DNA from: Isosphaeraceae bacterium
GTDB taxonomy: Bacteria; Planctomycetota; Planctomycetia; Isosphaerales; Isosphaeraceae
Assembly (NCBI GenBank): GCA_026004735.1
Contig: BPJS01000001.1
Span: 3,049,641-3,113,640, forward strand
Reading direction: 5' to 3'
Length of the DNA stretch: 64,000 nt
The translations under genes and the position numbers were made by a program. Under the pieces are notes generated by a model. The model was not told where the DNA came from and made no database searches. It worked only from the letters and a program-made list of their open reading frames with translations. Within the stretch, counting starts at the first letter, position 1. Each line of letters begins with the position of its first letter. Below are positions 56,283 to 63,609 of the stretch, piece by piece.

Positions 56283-57722
56283 ATGACCAAGGATGGCCTG
56301 GCGGAGATCCTGCCCGCGAAGGCACACGGCCCGCAACGGTACAGGGACGAGCTCAATTTCGCCGAGTTCCCGATAGCCTCCGTCTCGGACACGGTGTCGG
56401 ACAACCAGAAGACCTTGGAGTTCACCGACGAGATCTTCGACCCCTCGTCGGGCAAGCCCGTGACGAGGACGCTCACGATCACGGCCGCGGACAAGTTCGG
56501 GCTGCCCACGGCGCTCGACGACGAGGTGCTCCTCGGCCTCATGCAGCTCTCGTGCGACCAGGGTTTCTCCGACCGGAAGGTGCACTTCTCGCGCTACGAG
56601 CTCATCAAACTGCTCGGCTGGCGCGACGAGTCGAAGTCGTACAAGCGCATCGAGGACTCGCTCAACCGATGGACCGGCGTGACGCTCCAGTACCGCAAAG
56701 CCTGGTGGTCGAAGGAGGAGCAGTGCTGGGTCAACGAGACCTTCCACGTCATCGATCAGGTGACGGTCTTCGACCGGGAGCGGATCGCACGCCGGCGCAA
56801 GATGGCCAAGGACTCGCCCGAGAAGGCCCTGTCGTCGTTCGTGTGGAACGAGACCGTCTTCCAGAGCTTCAAGGCCGGCTACATCAAGAGCCTCGATTTC
56901 GACTTCTACAAGTCGCTCGACTCGGCGATCTCGAAGCGCATGTTCCGCTTCCTCGACAAGCGCTTCTACCACAAGTCGCGCTGGGAGTTTGACCTGCAGA
57001 CCTTTGCCTGCGAGCACGTCGGCCTCTCGAAGAACTACTCGAACTCGGAGCTCAAGCGCAAACTCAAGCCCGCCGTGATGGAGCTCGAGGCGAGGGGGTT
57101 CCTCGCCCCGCTCCCCGACGGCGAGCGATTCGTGAAGGTGCTCCAGGGGAACTGGAAGGCCGTGTTCGTGAAGGCGGCGAGGAGGGTGGCGGTCCTCCCG
57201 CAGGAGGGCGACGACTCGCTCGTGAGACAGCTCGTCGACCGCGGCATCACGCCGAGGAGTGCGCGCAAGCTCATCGCGCAGCACGAGCGCGGCCGCATCG
57301 AGGAGAAGCTCCGGTTGTTCGATGCCATCGGAAAGCGGGGAGGCGAGGGGGCGATCAGGAACCGCGCCGGATGGCTCTACTCCGCGATCGTCCACGACTA
57401 CGCCGCAAGCGAGGCCACACCTCAGACGCCGTTGGCTCGCGCGCCAGCCGCGTCGCCGACACTGAGAGCCTTTGCCCCAATCGATAATGACGAGGAGGTG
57501 AGTTCGCCCGTAACGGTGGCTTTCGAGAGGATGTGGGCGGAGCTTTCTACCGGCGAGCGCGAGGCGTTCGAGGCTGAGGCCGTCGCGGCCGCTCCCCAGT
57601 TCCTCCAGCGGCAGTATCACGACGGGAGCGAATCGCAGGGGACGCTCTGGCGGGTCACTCGGCAGCGGATCCTGCTAGCCTACTTCAAGCGCAAGGCCGC
57701 GGCCGACGCGTCCGGGTCTTGA
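56283..57722 (+). CDS. RepA-type replication initiator protein
   Basis: A 479-residue initiator of the replication initiator protein A family. The N-terminal core contains RYRDELNFAEFPIASVS (near 19), TITAADKFGLPTALDDEVLLGLMQLS (near 65), FSRYELIKLLGW (near 100) and SYKRIEDSLNRWTGVTLQY. Then come LDFDFYKSLDSAISKRMFRFLDKRFYHKSRWEFDL (near 200) and the winged-helix-like end. The C-terminal third has a helical segment and an Ala-rich linker. GGGGAGGG lies at SD distance from the ATG. It should bind the eight iterons just upstream and open the origin. Together with ParA this marks the region as a replicon. Confidence 0.93.
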   Translation: MTKDGLAEILPAKAHGPQRYRDELNFAEFPIASVSDTVSDNQKTLEFTDEIFDPSSGKPVTRTLTITAADKFGLPTALDDEVLLGLMQLSCDQGFSDRKVHFSRYELIKLLGWRDESKSYKRIEDSLNRWTGVTLQYRKAWWSKEEQCWVNETFHVIDQVTVFDRERIARRRKMAKDSPEKALSSFVWNETVFQSFKAGYIKSLDFDFYKSLDSAISKRMFRFLDKRFYHKSRWEFDLQTFACEHVGLSKNYSNSELKRKLKPAVMELEARGFLAPLPDGERFVKVLQGNWKAVFVKAARRVAVLPQEGDDSLVRQLVDRGITPRSARKLIAQHERGRIEEKLRLFDAIGKRGGEGAIRNRAGWLYSAIVHDYAASEATPQTPLARAPAASPTLRAFAPIDNDEEVSSPVTVAFERMWAELSTGEREAFEAEAVAAAPQFLQRQYHDGSESQGTLWRVTRQRILLAYFKRKAAADASGS

Positions 57723-57783
57723 AGCAGGACAGGCCCAGGCGCTTCTCGTCGGGTTCGAGGCCGCCTTCGGGACTGACCGGACG

Positions 57784-58359
57784 TCATGCCTCCGCGCCGG
57801 GTGAATCCTCAGCCGGAGCGAGTCCTTCCGAGAAGAGCTGGCCTCCAATCTCGATCGCCCGCTTCGCCGCGTCCCGCGGAAGCTCCCAATCGGTGACGAT
57901 TTCATCGAAGCTCAACGCTCCGCTCTCTTCATCCCAGCAGAGGTTGTCCCAGAGGATTTCAAAGTAGAGGCTTCGCCCCTTGAAACAGAGACGTCCGCCC
58001 CGGATACGGGGCGTGCTCTCGGCCACCTCGAAGCGCGGGTCAGGCTGGTGCCTCGCTCGATCTTGTTCGGCGGGGTCTGACGGCCAGTAGCAAAATCGCT
58101 CGGCCGCGAGCTTGATGACTCCGCGTGCCGCCTCGGCACTCACGTCCGGGTGACTGTCGATGAAGCCCTTCATCCCGCCTGGCCCGTACAGAGCGGGCCA
58201 GAAGTCGGAGAGCCGGGCGGTCGTGCCTCGAAAGACGAGGGCTCTGAGGGCTAGGTTCCATTCAACGAGCGTGAGTCGTGGATCGGTGTCTGCGGCGATT
58301 CCTCTTGTGACGGGCAAGTTACAGCGACCCATGCTAGCACGTCTCAGCAGTGCCTGCAC
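57784..58359 (-). CDS. hypothetical protein
   Basis: A 191-residue soluble protein of unknown function, convergent with rep. Internal features: LTLVEWNLALRALVFRGTTARLSDFWPALYGPGGMKGF (near 29-65), ERFCYWPSDPAEQ (near 88), and a C-terminal block RLCFKGRSLYFEILWDNLCWDEESGALSFDEIVTDWELP (near 122-160). That last block reads like a short antitoxin-type or DUF433-like helical domain. No SD is found for the GTG at 58359 or the ATG at 58332, so the start is uncertain. It is probably a plasmid-borne accessory gene. Confidence 0.5.
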   Translation of the reverse strand: MQALLRRASMGRCNLPVTRGIAADTDPRLTLVEWNLALRALVFRGTTARLSDFWPALYGPGGMKGFIDSHPDVSAEAARGVIKLAAERFCYWPSDPAEQDRARHQPDPRFEVAESTPRIRGGRLCFKGRSLYFEILWDNLCWDEESGALSFDEIVTDWELPRDAAKRAIEIGGQLFSEGLAPAEDSPGAEA

Positions 58360-58427
58360 CTTCGTCCGTACGAAGAAGGGGGGCGATGTGCTCGATCGCG
58401 CGCTTGCGCGGTCTTGCTTGACTTCTT

Positions 58428-58453
58428 ATCCACCGCGATTAGGGTAGGTGGAT
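58428..58453. promoter_or_regulatory. inverted repeat upstream of the J-protein gene
   Basis: Arms ATCCACC (58428-58434) and GGTGGAT (58447-58453) are perfectly complementary with a 12-bp spacer, 22 bp before the start of the J-protein gene. It could be an operator or a terminator-like hairpin. No partner regulator is known. Confidence 0.3.
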
Positions 58454-58475
58454 CGCCGTAACTGCATGTGCAATC

Positions 58476-59069
58476 ATGGAATACATTCAACTGTGCATCG
58501 TCCTAGCCGCCCTGTACCTGTTCCTGGCCCAACCGTTCCTGATCGCCTGGGGGGTGATCGTTGACCGATGGTCGCCCGAGGAACCAGAGGTCCAGGTGCG
58601 TGAAGACCCGGACTCGGTCGACGCGATCCCGGTCGTGGACCTGGATGAGATCACTTCCGCCTGGACTCGCGGCAAGCAAGTGGTGAAGCTCGGTCGGAAC
58701 CGATTCCGTCGCGAGGTGTACAAGATCACGGACCGTGACGGGCGCGTCGGCTACTACTACTGGGACATGGCGACGCACGAGCGCCTACGGACTGGCAAGA
58801 CACGCCGCCCCGGGGCAGCGAGTGCGCAGACGCAGCAGTCGGGCCCGCTGCTCGGCTGGAAGGGCTTCGACGCCACCTCCTCGCCGTGGGAGGTCCTGGG
58901 GGTCGCCCGCGACGCGTCGATCGCCCAGATTAAGAGCGCCTACCGGGTGCTCATCGCAAAGTACCACCCGGACCGATTCGCGCACCTCTCGGCGCCCGAG
59001 ATCGAGCAGTTGAAGCGGGACTCCCAACTCGTCAACGCCGCGTACGCGAAGCTCGTGAAGCCCTCCTAG
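58476..59069 (+). CDS. membrane-anchored C-terminal J-domain protein
   Basis: A 197-residue protein with an N-terminal membrane helix (about 5-27, IQLCIVLAALYLFLAQPFLIAWG), a charged middle region (30-125), and a C-terminal J domain (SPWEVLGVARDASIAQIKSAYRVLIAKYHPDRF). The HPD motif is at 164-166, so it should stimulate a DnaK-type ATPase. The helix places the J domain on the cytoplasmic side of the inner membrane, resembling DjlA/DjlB-type arrangements but with the J domain at the C-terminus. It is convergent with dinB, 16 bp apart. J proteins on plasmids are sometimes needed for replication or partition; here the role is not known. Confidence 0.85.
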   Translation: MEYIQLCIVLAALYLFLAQPFLIAWGVIVDRWSPEEPEVQVREDPDSVDAIPVVDLDEITSAWTRGKQVVKLGRNRFRREVYKITDRDGRVGYYYWDMATHERLRTGKTRRPGAASAQTQQSGPLLGWKGFDATSSPWEVLGVARDASIAQIKSAYRVLIAKYHPDRFAHLSAPEIEQLKRDSQLVNAAYAKLVKPS

Positions 59070-59085
59070 GGCGCGCCCGGGCTGC

Positions 59086-60171
59086 TCAGAGCGGCAGCTC
59101 GAGTTGCCGGCCGATTCGCGGCCTCTCCTCGGTCTCGAACGAAGAGAGCGTCACGCCGAGGAGCCTGATCCCCTGGTCCACCGGGAAGAGCGGCTCGAGG
59201 AGCGTCGACACGAGCTCCTCGAGGACGGCCCGAGACGCGATCGGGGCGTCGACCGTCCGGCTGCGCGTGATTTGCCGGAAGTCGGCATACTTCGCCTTCA
59301 GCGTCGCGGTCCTCGCGCGAATGGTGGCGCCCTCGCAGTAGGACCACACCTTCGCGACCAGAGGCTCGAGGGCGAGACGTGCCTCCTCGAGCGTGAAGAG
59401 GTCCGTGCTGAACGTCGTCTCAGCGCCGACCGACTTCCTGACCCGGTCGGGGGAGACGCGCCGCTCGTCGACGCCGCGGGCCAGCGCGAAGTAGTAGGGG
59501 CCGAGCTTCCCGAAATGCTGCTGGAGGAACGAGATCGTCTGACGCTTCAAGTCGGCCCCGTCCCTGATCCCGAGCGCCTCCATCTTGGCCTGCGTCGCCG
59601 GGCCGATGCCGTGGAACTTGCCCACGGGCAGGCCCTCGACGAAGGCGGGGCCCTGCTTCGGCGTGATGACGAAGAGGCCGTCGGGCTTTCGCTCATCGGA
59701 CGCCATCTTCGCGAGGAACTTGTTGTAGGAGACGCCCGCCGACGCGGTGAGGCTCGTCTCGGCTCGTATCCGCGCCCGGATCTCGTCTGCTATCTCGGTC
59801 GCGGACGCGATGCCCTTCAGGTTCTCCGTGACGTCGAGGTAGGCCTCGTCGAGCGAGAGCGGCTCGACCAGCGGCGTGTACTCGGCGAAGATGGCGCGTA
59901 TCTGCTGCGACACCGCCCGGTACACGTCGAACCTGGGCTTCACGAAAACGAGCTCGGGGCACCTCCGCTTCGCGGTGACCGAGGGCATGGCCGAGCGGAC
60001 GCCGAACGCGCGCGCCTCGTAGCTCGCCGCCGCAACGACCCCGCGCTCGCGCGAGCCGCCGACGGCCACGGGCCTGCCCCTGAGTTCGGGGTCGTCCCGC
60101 TGCTCGACCGACGCGTAGAACGCGTCCATGTCGATGTGGATGATCTTTCGCTGCCTTCCCGACCCCCCCAC
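59086..60171 (-). CDS. dinB: DNA polymerase IV (Y-family translesion polymerase)
   Basis: A 361-residue Y-family polymerase. Catalytic blocks are HIDMDAFYASVE (near 12-23, metal-binding Asp), SLDEAYLDVT (near 105, Asp-Glu pair) and ASAGVSYNKFLAKMASD (near 140). The helix-hairpin-helix region is FHGIGPATQAKMEALG and the little-finger domain follows. The last residues are QLELPL, a good beta-clamp binding motif. The length is normal, so the polymerase should be functional. It copies damaged templates with low fidelity. A 7-bp perfect palindrome lies 31-50 bp before the start (60202-60221), a good position for an SOS-type operator. Confidence 0.96.
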   Translation of the reverse strand: MGGSGRQRKIIHIDMDAFYASVEQRDDPELRGRPVAVGGSRERGVVAAASYEARAFGVRSAMPSVTAKRRCPELVFVKPRFDVYRAVSQQIRAIFAEYTPLVEPLSLDEAYLDVTENLKGIASATEIADEIRARIRAETSLTASAGVSYNKFLAKMASDERKPDGLFVITPKQGPAFVEGLPVGKFHGIGPATQAKMEALGIRDGADLKRQTISFLQQHFGKLGPYYFALARGVDERRVSPDRVRKSVGAETTFSTDLFTLEEARLALEPLVAKVWSYCEGATIRARTATLKAKYADFRQITRSRTVDAPIASRAVLEELVSTLLEPLFPVDQGIRLLGVTLSSFETEERPRIGRQLELPL

Positions 60172-60201
60172 GTCCGTTTGGCCCCACGCATTCGGATTGC
60201 A

Positions 60202-60221
60202 GGTAGACGCACCAGTCTACC
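60202..60221. promoter_or_regulatory. palindromic operator candidate upstream of dinB
   Basis: GGTAGAC (60202-60208) and GTCTACC (60215-60221) are perfect inverted arms around a 6-bp centre. The site is 31-50 bp from the dinB start codon on its upstream side, where a repressor would block transcription. It does not match the gamma-proteobacterial or Gram-positive LexA boxes; planctomycete LexA sites are poorly known to me, so an SOS link is only a hypothesis. Confidence 0.5.
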
Positions 60222-60506
60222 ACACGCCTAGTGGACGGATAGGCACCAACCCGGTCACTCCCCGGGGCACTCGTGCCGGCCGTTGGAGGTGCCGTACCCG
60301 CACACGGGGCGGAAGCCCGCGACCTCGAGCCGGAAGGGCTCATGACGCTCCTCGTGCCAGGCCGGCGGGTCGGACTCGAAGAGCTCGCGGAAGAGCGCTC
60401 CGCAATCGCTCAATGGGGCTTGAATCCGCGATGGTTCGGATGGGGCACGGCCCGTATGATGAGCGGCCGCCGTCTCGTTGCCGCCGGCTGATTGGTCGAG
60501 GTCGCG
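60222..60506. other. divergent gap between dinB and the 2TM protein gene
   Basis: About 285 bp. A short minus-strand frame ending at 60255 (ALFRELFESDPPAWHEERHE, then CGYGTSNGRHECPG) looks somewhat protein-like, but it has no start codon that avoids the neighbouring gene, so I do not call it. No RNA gene is seen. Confidence 0.35.
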
Positions 60507-61379
60507 ATGTTGCGAGTCGTCTTTCCCGTCAGCTCGGGCCACGAGGAGCACGCCGCGGCATGCTCGGCCGTTCGGGCGGCAGGGCTCGTCTCCGCGGCGG
60601 TACTCGAGGCGAGGGAGACCGGGCGTTGCGCAGAGGACAGCAGCGACCTGTCCGCCGCCGCGAACGCGTCGGACGTCGCGATCGTCATCCTCACGGACGC
60701 GGGGCAGCGGGCGCGATCCGGTTCTTTGCTCTCATCGGCCAGGGCATGGGCATCCAGCGTCCATCGGCCACTCGTCGAGATCCCTTTGCGACCTGGCTTC
60801 GAGGACGAGCTCAGGGACGCCCTGATCGCCAGCGGCGCGGAGCATGCGTGTCTCATCATCGAGCCGGGATGCGACACGTCGCTGCTCGAAGCCGGGATGT
60901 CGGTCGCGTTCAAGGCCGTTCTGGAGGACCCGAGGGCCGGGGCCGTCCCCTACCAGGGGCTCTTCGACGTCTACTTCCGGCACATCCAGCACGAGGCGAG
61001 CTGGGTCAATTCGAGATTCATGTGGTGCATGTTCGCGAACAGTGCCCTGCTCGGCTTCGTTGCCACGTCCGGCGGGCACGACGTGACCTGGTACGTTCTT
61101 GCCGTGGGCATCTTGGTGACGACGTCCACCCTGTTCCTGCAATTCGTCACCTTCGGGGCGGAGCAATCGGCAATCAACCAGTGCGACCTGGTGATCAAGG
61201 AGTGGAGAAGGAGGGTGCCGCAGGTGAGAACCTTCTTGTACGACACCCCCGCCGGCGGCAACAGTCGGGTACGCCATCTGGCCGCACGCTGGCTCATGGC
61301 CTTCATGCTGATCGCCATCGTCGCGCTCTGGGTAATCCTAGCGATCTTCGCCGCGTTCAAGGCGCTGAAGTTTCGCTAG
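60507..61379 (+). CDS. two-transmembrane protein with N-terminal sensor-like domain
   Basis: A 290-residue protein starting at 60507 with GAGG 5 nt upstream. Residues 1-125 form an alpha/beta domain (MLRVVFPVSSGHEEHAAACSAVRAAGLVSAAV, then DVAIVILTDAGQRARSGSLL and HACLIIEPGCDTSLLEAGMS) that resembles a Rossmann-like, TIR-, SLOG- or deoxyribosyltransferase-type fold. A helix pair follows (about 168-208, FMWCMFANSALLGFVATSGG and YVLAVGILVTTSTLFLQF), then a charged loop and a final membrane segment (about 263-285). This sensor-plus-membrane layout resembles SLATT-type (2TM) effectors of bacterial defence systems. No nucleotidyltransferase partner is adjacent. The fold assignment is by eye. Confidence 0.45.
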   Translation: MLRVVFPVSSGHEEHAAACSAVRAAGLVSAAVLEARETGRCAEDSSDLSAAANASDVAIVILTDAGQRARSGSLLSSARAWASSVHRPLVEIPLRPGFEDELRDALIASGAEHACLIIEPGCDTSLLEAGMSVAFKAVLEDPRAGAVPYQGLFDVYFRHIQHEASWVNSRFMWCMFANSALLGFVATSGGHDVTWYVLAVGILVTTSTLFLQFVTFGAEQSAINQCDLVIKEWRRRVPQVRTFLYDTPAGGNSRVRHLAARWLMAFMLIAIVALWVILAIFAAFKALKFR

Positions 61380-61550
61380 CCACTCCCGCTGTTCTCGTCG
61401 ATTCTGCAGGAGGGTGAGGACGATGCCCACGATGAGCGCGGTGAAGGGAATCAGGAGCAGTCCGACGGCGAGACGGATGTCGAGAGTACCCTGCATCGGA
61501 CCGGGGTCGTAACTGCCGCATCCCGGTGGCGGCGAGGGGAAGAACCCCAT
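61338..61550 (-). CDS. small single-pass membrane protein
   Basis: A 70-residue protein starting at 61550 after GGAGG (8 nt). The N-terminal 20 residues are Pro/Gly-rich (FFPSPPPGCGSYDPGPM), followed by one helix (about 26-46, AVGLLLIPFTALIVGIVLTLL) and a basic/acidic tail (QNRREQREWLAKLQRLERGEDR) that probably forms a short coiled segment in the cytoplasm. It overlaps the 3' end of the convergent 2TM gene by 42 bp. The function is unknown. The 270 bp upstream (61551-61820) show no gene. Confidence 0.5.
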   Translation of the reverse strand: MGFFPSPPPGCGSYDPGPMQGTLDIRLAVGLLLIPFTALIVGIVLTLLQNRREQREWLAKLQRLERGEDR

Positions 61551-61820
61551 GTTGAAATCCTCCGTCGGTTGAGGTCGTGGGTGACGAGACACGCTCCAGG
61601 GGCGACGCGCCTTCGGGCGTGGCTCGTCATCCAACCGTCGGAGACGTCATATGAAACTAACCTATTACCAAGCGGCATCGGCCGGACACTTCCGGCCCGT
61701 GCGCCTCGGTGGCGTTCTACCCAGCAATAGAGATGTCATCTTTGAGCCACCTAAGCAACCGCGAAGTGGACGCGGCGAGGTTCCGAACGCCGGGACGCCG
61801 CCGATCCCGTGCTTGGTTAA

Positions 61821-62731
61821 GAGGCTCTGACAAAACCGCTCACTGGCACGTGAGTTGAGGCCCTTCCGGGTGATTCCCTCGGCCCCGGAGGATCGCCCCA
61901 TGGCCCGCTCCACGCCCCCCGACGGCTTCTACGAGCTGCTCGCCCCCCACCTGCCGCCCGAGCCGAGCGTCGGCCCCAACGGCGGCCGGCCCCCCGTGCC
62001 GCACCGCGTCGTGCTCCGCGTCCTCTGGCACGTCCTGGCCACCGGCGCCCGGTGGGAGGACGTCCCGCCCGAGCTCGGCTGCTCCGGCCGCACCGCCCTG
62101 CGCCGGCTCCGCGCCTGGCAGGAACGGGGCGCCTGGGCCCGCCTCCACGCCGAGCCGCTGCGGCTGCTCGAGCGCGCCGGCCGGCTCGACGCCGACGCCG
62201 TGGTCGTCGACTCGGTCCACGTGCGGGCCTTCGGCGGCGGCCAGCGGGCCGGGCCGAGCCCGGTGGACCGCCGCAAGCCGGGCTCGAAGCACACGCTGAT
62301 GGTCGACCGCGGCGGCGTGCCGCTGGCCATCCGCACGGCCGGCGCCAACGCCAGCGACCACACCCAGATCCTGCCGGTCGTGCTCGACTACCCGCGCGTC
62401 GGCGGCACGGCGGGCCGCCCGAAGGAGTTGCCCGACGAGCTCTATGCCGACCGGGGCTACGACGGCGACGCGACGCGGTCGCTGCTGGCGTGGCTGGGGG
62501 TCGAGCCGCACATCGCCCGGCGGCGGACGCCGCACGGCAGCGGGCTGGGCCGGGTCCGCTGGGTCGTCGAGCGGACGATCAGCTGGCTGAAGGGGCTGCG
62601 GCGGATGCGGGTGCGGTACGACCGCCTGGCGGTCGTGCAGGACGCGTGGCACAGCCTCGCGGCGAGCGTCATCTGCTACCGCCTGCTGCATGAGGACTAT
62701 GCTCACGCCGGGTAGGTTTTATCAGAGCCTG
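61821..62731 (+). mobile_element. IS5-family insertion sequence, 911 bp, intact
   Basis: Terminal inverted repeats AGGCTCTGACAAAACC (61822-61837) and GGTTTTATCAGAGCCT (62715-62730) match at 15 of 16 positions. With one more base on each side the element is flanked by a 3-bp direct repeat TAA (61818-61820 and 62732-62734), the TNA-type duplication of the IS1031 group of the IS5 family. One transposase gene fills it. The right repeat begins at the last base of the transposase stop codon. No gene is clearly interrupted by the insertion. Confidence 0.9.
61900..62715 (+). CDS. IS5-family DDE transposase
   Basis: A 271-residue transposase in a single intact frame. The start at 61900 has GGAGG 9 nt upstream. 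An N-terminal DUF4096-like helix-turn-helix region (FYELLAPHLPPEP; RVLWHVLATGARWEDVPPELG) is followed by the catalytic DDE triad: Asp104 (AVVVDSVHV), Asp184 (ELYADRGYD) and Glu224 (WVVERTISW), with the downstream R-Y residues of the Y-(2)-R-(3)-E region. Many IS5 relatives split this protein by a programmed frameshift; here it is continuous. High GC, unlike the balanced neighbours, is consistent with recent arrival. Confidence 0.95.
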   Translation: MARSTPPDGFYELLAPHLPPEPSVGPNGGRPPVPHRVVLRVLWHVLATGARWEDVPPELGCSGRTALRRLRAWQERGAWARLHAEPLRLLERAGRLDADAVVVDSVHVRAFGGGQRAGPSPVDRRKPGSKHTLMVDRGGVPLAIRTAGANASDHTQILPVVLDYPRVGGTAGRPKELPDELYADRGYDGDATRSLLAWLGVEPHIARRRTPHGSGLGRVRWVVERTISWLKGLRRMRVRYDRLAVVQDAWHSLAASVICYRLLHEDYAHAG

Positions 62732-62986
62732 TAAGGCATCGCCCGCCCCGGAAGGGGGTTCCGGCGGTTGCGGACCCTAACCCGCGCGCGTGATGGAATC
62801 GGTCCAACCCGGGAGACAACGGCCCATGTCACTTCCACGCCCCTGCCCGACGGAGTCGACTCAACGGACGCGCGGCATCCCTCGCGGAGGTACGCCCAGT
62901 GGTCGCTCATCGTGGCCTCGCCGGCGTCGGAGCCGTCGAGCGTAGCGATGTGGAGACGCCCACTACCCCCGGCTGGCACAGGGACG

Positions 62987-63609
62987 TCATTCGACCAACG
63001 CGAACGGCTTGATGGCCCGCCGCTTCACCCGGAGCACCCCTGGGTCGATGCGCGAGAGTCCGGCCGATCGCCTCACCTCGTTAACGCGCTGGAGCAGGCG
63101 TCTCAGCTGCACCTTCACCGGCCCATAGGGCTCGAACGGGAGCGCCTTGAAGCGTGCCGCGAGCACATCGCCGGCGGAGGTCAGCGCCGAGCTCAGGAAG
63201 GCCTCGACCAGCTCCCGGTACTGGCCCGTCGCGATCCTGACGAACGGGTGCCCGTCCCGGTACCCGATGGAGTAGCCGTAGAACCGGATCGGCCGCTCGC
63301 GGGCGTCCCGGATGTTGTCCCGCTCCTCCTCGAAGAAGGGGTGCTCGCCCTGGGTCGCGACCAGGACGAACGTCGAGCGGTAGCGGAGGTACTGGACCTT
63401 CGCATCCCGCGCCTGCTGGCCCGCGCCTTGGCCCACTTGCTCTGCTCGACCCCGTAGCGGGCGAGCAGCTTCTCGTCGACCTTGAGCGGATCCTTGCCCG
63501 CGGGGACCTCGCCCAGGACGTAGAACCAGTAGCGATTCTTGAAGTAGCAGACCGAGAGTTGCTGGACGAAACCCTCGACGGTCGTCGCCTCGTACCGATA
63601 CCCCTCCAT
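62987..63609 (-). pseudogene. frameshifted hypothetical gene
   Basis: Two frames complement each other. The N-terminal part from the ATG at 63609 reads MEGYRYEATTVEGFVQQL, then CYFKNRYWFYVLGEVPAGKD and DEKLLARYGVEQSKWAKARA. The C-terminal part in another frame reads QQARDAKVQYLRYRSTFVLVATQGEHPFFEEE, then RFYGYSIGYRDGHPFVRIATGQYRELVEAF and VLRVKRRAIKPFALVE before the stop at 62987. A loss of one base near 63,420 explains the break. The intact protein would have about 207 residues. I do not recognise a named family but recall similar proteins on planctomycete mobile elements. GGAGG precedes the start at short spacing. Confidence 0.6.

Noticed and set aside
55752..57620. Long minus-strand frame opposite rep
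   Set aside because: It is the antisense of the well-supported RepA gene, and its upstream half translates the iterons.
60255..60551. Minus-strand frame with CGYGTSNGRHECPG
   Set aside because: It has no start codon outside the neighbouring divergent gene and the palindrome separates it from dinB; too weak to call.
62722..62979. Small minus-strand frame (MSDHWAYLREGCRASVES...) ending at the IS right end
   Set aside because: It looks slightly protein-like, but no continuation was found on the other side of the insertion and no family is recognised.
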